DNA of 5,038 bases from the NCBI GenBank assembly GCA_003154025.1, contig PMCE01000187.1, positions 1-5,038 of the forward strand, written 5' to 3'. The position numbers and the translations under genes were made by a program. This document shows, in pieces, positions 1 to 5,038 of the stretch (its first letter is position 1; every line of letters starts with the position of its first letter). Source of the DNA: Syntrophaceae bacterium (GTDB lineage: Bacteria; Desulfobacterota; SM23-61). The notes beneath the pieces are model-generated. The model saw only the letters and a list, made by a program, of their open reading frames with translations. It was not told the origin of the DNA and searched no databases.

Positions 1-329
1 CATAAGATCTCGTGACATAGCGGCTGCATAAACACAGGGCATATCAGATTATATAAAGGAGTATGGATTTCATGCATGGCGATCTAAAACCTTGCGCATA
101 TTTGCCACAACCCCGTAGGTTCCATCATCCCCGGATTTGACTTGGAATAGGGTCGGTTTTCTCGGGCGCTTTCAGAGATAACGGTATAGGAAGGTTTATC
201 TAGGTCGCTCTGTATAGACCGGGTTCAAAGTCATGCGCTGATCAAGATAATACGGAGGAAAAAAAACCCCTCCTGAACCAACCAGAGGGCGGCGGGATCG
301 GGAGGGGGAAAGATGGATGGAAGCATTCT
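1..329. other. Noncoding region downstream of the GAPDH gene
   Basis: Apart from the terminator at 259-307, I see no supported gene. Positions 1-240 are visibly AT-richer than the coding DNA. Two overlapping minus-strand frames are open there without a usable start: 224-87 (46 codons) and 171-73 (33 codons). On the plus strand a 22-codon frame begins at ATG 72, ten bases after a GGAG at 58-61, and stops at 138-140. None has a recognisable product. No tRNA-like fold or convincing promoter was found. Confidence 0.6.
259..307 (-). terminator. Rho-independent terminator after the GAPDH gene
   Basis: Read on the minus strand, CCCCTCC (307-301) can pair with GGAGGGG (273-267), followed at once by eight T residues (266-259). 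A shorter alternative pairs CCCTC (289-285) with GAGGG (272-268) around a 12-base loop. Either form puts a GC stem directly before the T run, 23 to 60 bases after the GAPDH stop. The two stems are mutually exclusive because they share the same 3' arm. Confidence 0.75.
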
Positions 330-1619
330 TTAAAGAGTTTTAGCGATCTTAACGGTCATGTCCCCCAGCAGATTCGTATAGCTCCCCAGTTCATTGTCAT
401 ACCAGCCATAAATGACTGCCTGGGTGACGGGGATCTCGGCGATGCACTTCTCCTCTCCTGCTTTAGCTGCTTCCTTGAACTGGGGGATTTTGGCCAGGTC
501 GATGCAGATGGAAGCCGTCCGGGTGTGGGTCTCCGTTCCCTCGATCACCGCGGCCGCGCGGGGGTTCCCGATGATATCGGAAGAGACATTCTGCCGTTCG
601 GTGTACAGGAGGTAATCCTTCAGGTAGCCATCAGAGGCCTTCTGGAAGATCTGGTTGATCAGTTCACGTTTGAAAGGCTGTTGCAGGCTCTCGTCCTCCA
701 GGGTAACCACCAGAACGATCAGAGACCCGGTGCTGGTGGGAATCCGCACGGATTCGGCGATGAAACCGATGCGCTTCATCTCCGGGATGACCAGAGACAG
801 AGCCTTGGCCGCTCCGGTGGAGGTGAGGATGATGTTGTTCAGGATGGACCGGTTCTTGCGCAGGTCCTTGGTCTTGGCGTCGGGCAGACGGTCCAGAACC
901 TCCTGGGATCCCGTGGCGGCATGCACGGTGACCATGGAGGCGGTAAGAATTTTGTCGGCCCCGAAAAAGTCCAGCAGGGGTTTCACCATGAAGGCCAGGC
1001 AGGTGGTGGTGCAGGAGGCGCCGGAAACCATCCGGTGCTGCTTGGGGTTGTATTGGTCGTCGTTGATCCCCATTACCATGGTGATGGCATCGGCCGGCAT
1101 CTTGAGGGCCTTGTCCTTGATCTTGTAAGGAGCCGAGGCGATGACCTTCTGCGCGCCGGCCTGCAGATGCCCCTGAATGGATCCCTTCTTGTCATCGGGC
1201 AGAACGGTGGGGTCCAGGAACTTCCCGGTCGTGTCCACCACCAGGGGAACCCCCAGGCTCTTCCACGGAATGTCTTTGGGATTGCGGTCCTTCCTCAGGA
1301 TGGTTACCGGAACCCCGTTGACCTCCATTGTTCCGTGCTCCTCGTTCAGGTTTTCGATCACCCGGTCCGCTTTGTGCCCGTGGAGATACTGGCCGAGGTA
1401 CCCATAGGTACTGTCCCGCTCGACATAATCGGCTATATCCTGCAGGCCGGTTCCGGCCTCCCGGCCGATGTTCACCACGAGTTCGGAGAAGGAGCCTCTG
1501 GCCACGTGGTGCCAGAGGGTGAGCTTTCCGATCCGGCCGAGGCCGTTGATCCCCAGTTTCAGGGGCAGTCTTTCTCCGCCCTGCGATGGGCCTTTCCCTG
1601 GCCGTGGGTTATAGGTCAT
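330..1619 (-). CDS. gap: Glyceraldehyde-3-phosphate dehydrogenase, long form (429 aa)
   Basis: Catalyses the reversible oxidative phosphorylation of glyceraldehyde 3-phosphate to 1,3-bisphosphoglycerate in cytosolic glycolysis/gluconeogenesis. The Rossmann motif GINGLGRIG is at 23-31. The active-site block is ASCTTTC (201-207) with catalytic Cys203; His233 in TVHAATG is the catalytic base. TSTGAAKA (266-273), the phosphate-binding Arg292 in VRIPTSTGS, SSDIIGNP (346-353) and YDNELG (407-412) complete the family signature. It is about 90 residues longer than the usual 330-340: a 20-residue N-terminal lead, insertions near 135-150 and 163-178, and one near 365-395. The usual SCTTNC is SCTTTC and YDNEWG is YDNELG. 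The acidic residue that normally ends the second Rossmann strand and favours NAD is missing (VNIGRE, 49-54). The ATG at 1619 is chosen because a good Shine-Dalgarno precedes it and no other standard start lies between it and the Rossmann motif. It follows the dikinase-like gene after a 332-base gap. Confidence 0.96.
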   Translation of the reverse strand: MTYNPRPGKGPSQGGERLPLKLGINGLGRIGKLTLWHHVARGSFSELVVNIGREAGTGLQDIADYVERDSTYGYLGQYLHGHKADRVIENLNEEHGTMEVNGVPVTILRKDRNPKDIPWKSLGVPLVVDTTGKFLDPTVLPDDKKGSIQGHLQAGAQKVIASAPYKIKDKALKMPADAITMVMGINDDQYNPKQHRMVSGASCTTTCLAFMVKPLLDFFGADKILTASMVTVHAATGSQEVLDRLPDAKTKDLRKNRSILNNIILTSTGAAKALSLVIPEMKRIGFIAESVRIPTSTGSLIVLVVTLEDESLQQPFKRELINQIFQKASDGYLKDYLLYTERQNVSSDIIGNPRAAAVIEGTETHTRTASICIDLAKIPQFKEAAKAGEEKCIAEIPVTQAVIYGWYDNELGSYTNLLGDMTVKIAKTL

Positions 1620-1625
1620 TGCGTA

Positions 1626-1633
1626 CCCCCTTT
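1626..1633 (-). promoter_or_regulatory. Ribosome-binding site of the GAPDH gene
   Basis: On the minus strand AAAGGGGG lies six bases before the ATG at 1619. This is a strong Shine-Dalgarno-like sequence at normal spacing. It supports a start that leaves a 20-residue lead before the conserved GAPDH fold, since homology alone would suggest a start nearer residue 20. Confidence 0.75.
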
Positions 1634-1710
1634 GGTTGAGATTTATCGAAAGGCCAGGCCCTTTTCACGGGCCCTCCCTGTTTATCCCTAGCTTTCTAAC
1701 GCCTAATTCC

Positions 1711-1731
1711 AATCCCGCGAGAGGCGGGACC
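1711..1731. repeat. Palindromic repeat, copy B (inverted relative to copy A)
   Basis: An inverted repeat TCCCGC (1713-1718) and GCGGGA (1724-1729) encloses a five-base loop. Reverse-complemented, the 21-base unit matches the copy at 1880-1900 at 18 of 21 positions, and all three differences fall in the centre of the palindrome. Because the copies face each other about 150 bases apart, they could also pair with one another. Confidence 0.6.
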
Positions 1732-1808
1732 GAATCCCGACCCGGTTCCCATTACCGAGATCCCAGCCGGGGATGATTGCCGGTCTGGAAAATCAAATCT
1801 CCTTCGGG

Positions 1809-1841
1809 AAAGAAAAAGATTCCAAGTTTTGGGCAGCTTGG
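1809..1841 (-). terminator. Weak candidate terminator of the dikinase-like gene
   Basis: On the minus strand CCAAG (1841-1837) and CTTGG (1826-1822) enclose a ten-base loop and are followed by AATCTTTTTCTTT. The stem is only five base pairs and the T run is interrupted and offset by a few bases, so termination, if any, is probably partial. It lies about 110 bases after the stop codon at 1952. Confidence 0.3.
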
Positions 1842-1879
1842 GTCATGGAAATTTAGATTTAGGTGGTGGTCTGGAGTTT

Positions 1880-1900
1880 GGTCCCGCCTTCGGCGGGATT
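1880..1900. repeat. Palindromic repeat, copy A
   Basis: A perfect seven-base-pair inverted repeat, TCCCGCC (1882-1888) and GGCGGGA (1892-1898), encloses a three-base loop. The 21-base unit beginning GGTCCCGCC and ending GGCGGGATT recurs in inverted orientation at 1711-1731. No T run follows on either strand, so it does not look like a standard terminator. It resembles extragenic palindromes of the REP kind. Confidence 0.6.
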
Positions 1901-1951
1901 AAAATTGAAGGATGAAAGCCTTCTTCGGGCTTCTCGCCTCCCGGGAAAAGC

Positions 1952-4900
1952 TTAGAGAAGCCTGTGGTAAGGTTCTCCCTCGTTTTGGGTCTCATGCTTC
2001 CCGAGATAGACCAGCCCTTTTCTCCCGTCCAGACTGATCCAGTCTCCCCGCTGGAGAAAAGTCCGGTTGATTTGGCACCGTCCTTCGTTCTCGACCACCA
2101 CCATCTGGTGGCATCCCACGATCGCCGTCTTGTCCAGCTCAAAGGCCACAATGGCCGCGTGCGAAGTCTGCCCCCCCTTGGCGGTCAGAAGGCCCTCCGT
2201 CAGGGAGAGTTCCCGCACGTCCTCCGGGACCGTATCCGAGCGGATCAGGATGAGCGGAGTTCCCGGCTCCTCCTTGCGGAAGAGCTGGATGTCTTCCAGG
2301 GTGAAGACAATCCTTCCCGAAAGGGCCCCGCCGCTGACCCCGATCCCTTTGCCGACGAAGCTCTCCTCCAGCTCGTCGGAGGGGGAGAAGACTTCGAACC
2401 TCTCCCTCTTGGCCGACACCATGTCCCGGGTCTGGAGGATGTACAGCCCCGAGGCATCGGGGCTCTCATAGGTAAATTCGATCTCCTGGGGATTCCATTT
2501 CCGGTCGTACACCAGGGTCTTGGAGATGGAGAAGAGCTGCTTGTAGATTTCCGGAAAATCTTCTTCCATGGAGAGGTCCCCGTCTCCCCCGGCCGTTTCC
2601 CTCTGGTCCTTAGAAATGGGATAGGTGCTGACCAGCCCCCCGACGATGTCTTCTCCCTGGTTGCCTGGAGTGAAGTCTCCCCACAGGGCGACCCGGCGAA
2701 TCTTCCGGTAGGGATGGGCGGTGAAGAAAACGCCGCTGCCCGAATAGAGGCTGAGGTTCCCGAAGATCATGGACTGGACGATCACCGCCGTCCCCCAGTA
2801 GTCCGAGATTCCCATGATCTGGCGGTACTGCCGGGCGTTGTTGGAGTCCCAAGACCGGATGACCTGCTGGATGGCCACCTGCAACTGGGTCCAGGGGTCT
2901 TCGTAAAGGGTAATATGCCGCTCCTCGACGGCCGCGCGGTAGGCCAGGGCCAGCTGTTTCATCTCCTCACCGGTGAATTGTCTCTTCTTCTCCGCGTGGT
3001 ACTTGGCCTTGTGCTTGCGCATGACCTCGCTGAAAATGTCCCGCTGCATGCCGAAGGACATCCCCCAGGACTGGATAAACCGGCGGTAATTGTCCCAGGC
3101 GAACCAAACCTCCCCCGTGGACCGGGCCAGGCTCTCCACGATCTCTTCGTTGATCCCCACGTTCAGTAGGGTGGCCATCATTCCGGGCATGGAGATGGTT
3201 GCCCCGCTGCGCACGGCCAGGAGCTGGGGGCGCCGGGTGCTGCCGAACTCGTTTCCGGTGGCTTTTTCGATCTGCTGGAGTCCGGCCCGGATCTCCCGGT
3301 CGAAATGGTCCCGGGCGTGCTTGTACCGCTCGATGATCCGCTGGCAGCGGAAGACCTCCGTGGTCACGATGAACCCCGGGGGAACATGGATTCCCTCCGA
3401 GGCCAGGACTACCAAGTTGTACCCTTTTCCCCCCAGGTGGATCAGGTCGTTGGTCAGGGGGTTGGGGTTATGGAGTAAACAGGAGACCTTCTTGGCGTCG
3501 TAGGTCATGAGAAGGTCCAGGTCTCCCTCGCTCAGTGTTTCTCTCTGCTCGGTGAGGATCTGATGGATGCGGGTCAGAAAATTGTCCAGGTATTGGAGCC
3601 CGAAGGTGGTGGAAACCAGGTCCCGCAGGAATCGCTCGCTGATCTGATGGATAAATTCGTTGAGACTCAACTCTTCTCCCGAAGGGGGAAGGTATTTGTC
3701 CTGGATATTCTGCCGCCCCATCTGATGGATGAGGTTGGAGAGGTTGTTCCGGTGGGCGTTGAGGTAGTAGACCGAAAGGATGTCTTTGACCGCCTCCGAG
3801 AATCCCCGGAAGATGTCCAGGTACTGGCCGAAGGTGAACCGTTTGATCTCCAGGGACTTTTCCAGGAGCTTGAGCTGGGTTTCCAGCCGGTGGGAGGATA
3901 TGCCGTCCAGCTGTATGGCCCGGAAGAAATAGTGGATGACCCGAATGATCTGGAAAAAAGTGGCCCGGGTGATAAAGGAGAGGTCGAGGCTGTCGATAAG
4001 CCTTTCAAAGTAGATGTTGGCCAGGTTCTCCAGACGGAAGGTCAATCCCAGCGCATCGAACTTCTTCTCCCGATACCGTCCGTACATGGAGGGGATGTCC
4101 ACGGCGATGTGCCGCTTGCGGTAGATGTCTTCCCGGGCTTCGAACCGTTCGGCCGAGGTGATGATCTCTTTCAATCCTTCCAGGTAGGTCAGGATCGCCT
4201 CCAGACACTCCAGGGTGTCGTTCCGGTCCAGGACCTTATGAAGCTCGTCCAGCCCCTCGAAACCCCACCGGGAGGCCTGCTGGAGATGGTACCGGATCTC
4301 CTGAAAGCCCAGGTGATACTTCTGGTTGATGAGGCGATAGATTTTGATCAGGAGATCCACCCGTCTCTTCTCCCCCTCCGAGAGGTGGGGGAGGGAGGAG
4401 AGGATACCCCCAATCTCCGAATCGTTCAGTTTCAGGAGGTCTTCCTCTTTCTGCAAGTCCTTCTGCCCGAAGATCTCCTGCAGGACCGCATGAACCTCCT
4501 CGATGAAAGGTCCTTCGGTCTTCAAGTTCTGGAAGATCTCCGGGGGGAGGAAGTGCCGCAAGCCGTTCTTGTCCTTCAGCCGCCAGAAGCGGAAGATCTC
4601 CCGGATAAAGTCTTCGATGAGGTTGCTGCTTTCTACGTGGCTCTGCTTCCTCAGGAAGTGGATGAGATCGTCCTTGCGGTTGCGGATCTCGTCGATGTCC
4701 GTGGTCACATCCCGCAGCTGCCCTTCGGCGCCGATTTCGTTGAAATAGACCGGAAGGGCCTTGGTGAGCTGTTTGACCAGGTTGTAGACCGGCTCCGTGT
4801 CGGAGTTGAGCAGCTTGGTGATCTCTTTCTGGAAGAGGTCCGTGTCCTTGATGCAGGTCCCGCCCAGCCGTAGGTTGATGATCAGGGCGGAGAGAAGGGT

Positions 4901-5038
4901 GCTGCACCATTTGGGGTTGCGGGAGATAAGGTCCAGCCAGACCCGGACGTTGAGCACATGGCAGGGGTTGCAGATGATCTGCCAGTTGGCGTCGACCCCC
5001 TGGTAGCCCGGGTACTGAAAACCGAACCGGAGCACCTG
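1952..5038 (-). CDS. PPDK-like phosphotransferase lacking the PEP/pyruvate barrel (5'-partial)
   Basis: The frame is still open at the window edge (the codon at 5038-5036 is CAG), so the true start lies outside. Residue numbers here count from the GTG at 5035. Residues 1 to about 510 match no domain I recognise; they look mostly helical and charged and include a CNPCH motif at 22-26. Residues about 525-875 are a PPDK/PEP-synthase-type ATP-grasp domain: GGKGYNL (535-541), VPPGF (551-555), VRSGATISMPGMM (608-620), GNQGEDIVGG (791-800), EIEF (851-854) and LQTR (867-870). Relative to Clostridium symbiosum PPDK, Lys22, Arg92, Glu323, Gln335 and Arg337 appear to be kept as K537, R609, E853, Q868 and R870; Asp321 is Glu851. 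Residues about 895-1013 are the swivel domain, with phosphohistidine H959 in GGQTSHAA. The protein ends 14 residues later, so the roughly 350-residue PEP/pyruvate barrel is absent. Inference: ATP phosphorylates H959, then an unknown acceptor takes the phosphate. It is probably cytosolic. Family assignment is strong; substrate is unknown. Confidence 0.93.
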   Translation of the reverse strand, partial: QVLRFGFQYPGYQGVDANWQIICNPCHVLNVRVWLDLISRNPKWCSTLLSALIINLRLGGTCIKDTDLFQKEITKLLNSDTEPVYNLVKQLTKALPVYFNEIGAEGQLRDVTTDIDEIRNRKDDLIHFLRKQSHVESSNLIEDFIREIFRFWRLKDKNGLRHFLPPEIFQNLKTEGPFIEEVHAVLQEIFGQKDLQKEEDLLKLNDSEIGGILSSLPHLSEGEKRRVDLLIKIYRLINQKYHLGFQEIRYHLQQASRWGFEGLDELHKVLDRNDTLECLEAILTYLEGLKEIITSAERFEAREDIYRKRHIAVDIPSMYGRYREKKFDALGLTFRLENLANIYFERLIDSLDLSFITRATFFQIIRVIHYFFRAIQLDGISSHRLETQLKLLEKSLEIKRFTFGQYLDIFRGFSEAVKDILSVYYLNAHRNNLSNLIHQMGRQNIQDKYLPPSGEELSLNEFIHQISERFLRDLVSTTFGLQYLDNFLTRIHQILTEQRETLSEGDLDLLMTYDAKKVSCLLHNPNPLTNDLIHLGGKGYNLVVLASEGIHVPPGFIVTTEVFRCQRIIERYKHARDHFDREIRAGLQQIEKATGNEFGSTRRPQLLAVRSGATISMPGMMATLLNVGINEEIVESLARSTGEVWFAWDNYRRFIQSWGMSFGMQRDIFSEVMRKHKAKYHAEKKRQFTGEEMKQLALAYRAAVEERHITLYEDPWTQLQVAIQQVIRSWDSNNARQYRQIMGISDYWGTAVIVQSMIFGNLSLYSGSGVFFTAHPYRKIRRVALWGDFTPGNQGEDIVGGLVSTYPISKDQRETAGGDGDLSMEEDFPEIYKQLFSISKTLVYDRKWNPQEIEFTYESPDASGLYILQTRDMVSAKRERFEVFSPSDELEESFVGKGIGVSGGALSGRIVFTLEDIQLFRKEEPGTPLILIRSDTVPEDVRELSLTEGLLTAKGGQTSHAAIVAFELDKTAIVGCHQMVVVENEGRCQINRTFLQRGDWISLDGRKGLVYLGKHETQNEGEPYHRLL

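Larger units (their letters stand above)
1620..1951. other. Spacer between the two genes, rich in short dyads
   Basis: This stretch holds no supported coding region. Reading in the direction of transcription it contains a dyad AAGCC/GGCTT (1932-1916) about 20 bases after the dikinase-like stop, a palindrome (1900-1880), a weak terminator candidate (1841-1809), a second palindrome (1731-1711), a GC hairpin GGCCC/GGGCC with a seven-base loop (1673-1657), and the GAPDH ribosome-binding site. I could not find a convincing sigma-70 or sigma-54 promoter for the GAPDH gene, but the length of the gap leaves room for one. The hairpin at 1657-1673 lies in the leader just before the ribosome-binding site and could affect translation; nothing in the sequence proves it. 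Confidence 0.6.

Noticed and set aside
72..140. 22-codon plus-strand ORF with a GGAG ten bases upstream
   Set aside because: Very short, no recognisable peptide features, and a purine-rich tetramer is common by chance.
525..1691. 388-codon open frame on the plus strand
   Set aside because: It is antisense to the GAPDH, which has unambiguous catalytic motifs. The translation is rich in G, H, V and Q and shows no domain.
1882..1898. Palindrome as a terminator of the dikinase-like gene
   Set aside because: The stem is strong, but no T run follows on the minus strand (the next bases are CCAAAC), and it has a near-identical inverted partner, so a repeat is the better description.
1843..2151. 102-codon minus-strand frame running past the end of the dikinase-like gene
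   Set aside because: It overlaps the swivel-domain coding region in another frame, runs through the palindromic repeat, and has a low-complexity W/R/S/P-rich composition.
1964..3169. 401-codon open frame on the plus strand
   Set aside because: It lies opposite the ATP-grasp and swivel domains of the dikinase-like gene and has no recognisable motif.
3563..4873. 436-codon open frame on the plus strand
   Set aside because: It is antisense to the dikinase-like gene, whose frame has clear family motifs further along. The frame has a biased composition rich in V, L, E, D, Q and G with no recognisable domain, as expected for the complement of GC-rich codons.
4236..4910. 224-codon minus-strand frame inside the dikinase-like gene
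   Set aside because: It is a shifted frame of the same strand, rich in R, P, G, H and Q. The main frame continues without interruption and its helical sequence looks natural.
5033..5035. GTG as the start codon of the dikinase-like protein
   Set aside because: The frame remains open into the window edge, only one upstream codon is visible, and no ribosome-binding site can be assessed. It is more likely an internal Val codon.

Overview
The window holds two genes on the minus strand, separated and followed by noncoding DNA. The coding DNA is GC-rich with G/C-ending codons, and the proteins look like those of an anaerobic Desulfobacterota-type (former Deltaproteobacteria) bacterium. That placement is an impression from protein style and base composition, not a demonstrated taxonomy.

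Layout, in transcription order (right to left). (1) 5038-1952: a 5'-truncated gene for a large protein of at least 1028 residues. It has about 500 residues of helical, unrecognised sequence, then a pyruvate phosphate dikinase (PPDK)-type ATP-grasp domain, then a phosphohistidine swivel domain. It stops where the C-terminal PEP/pyruvate TIM barrel of a true PPDK or PEP synthase should begin. (2) 1951-1620: a 332-base spacer with several short dyads, two nearly identical palindromes in opposite orientation, a weak candidate terminator and the ribosome-binding site of the next gene. (3) 1619-330: a complete 429-residue glyceraldehyde-3-phosphate dehydrogenase (GAPDH), longer than usual and with changes in the NAD-binding region. 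(4) 307-259: a likely intrinsic terminator closing the GAPDH transcript. (5) 1-258: AT-richer DNA with no gene I can support.

Both proteins belong to the triose-phosphate/PEP section of central carbon metabolism, or derive from enzymes of it. The GAPDH should be a working enzyme. The dikinase-like protein keeps the nucleotide site and the phosphate-carrying histidine but has no recognisable acceptor domain, so its substrate is open. The 332-base gap and its structures make tight operon coupling uncertain. The dikinase-like protein is the most unusual item here; I see no evidence of a mobile element, CRISPR array, RNA gene or defence system.
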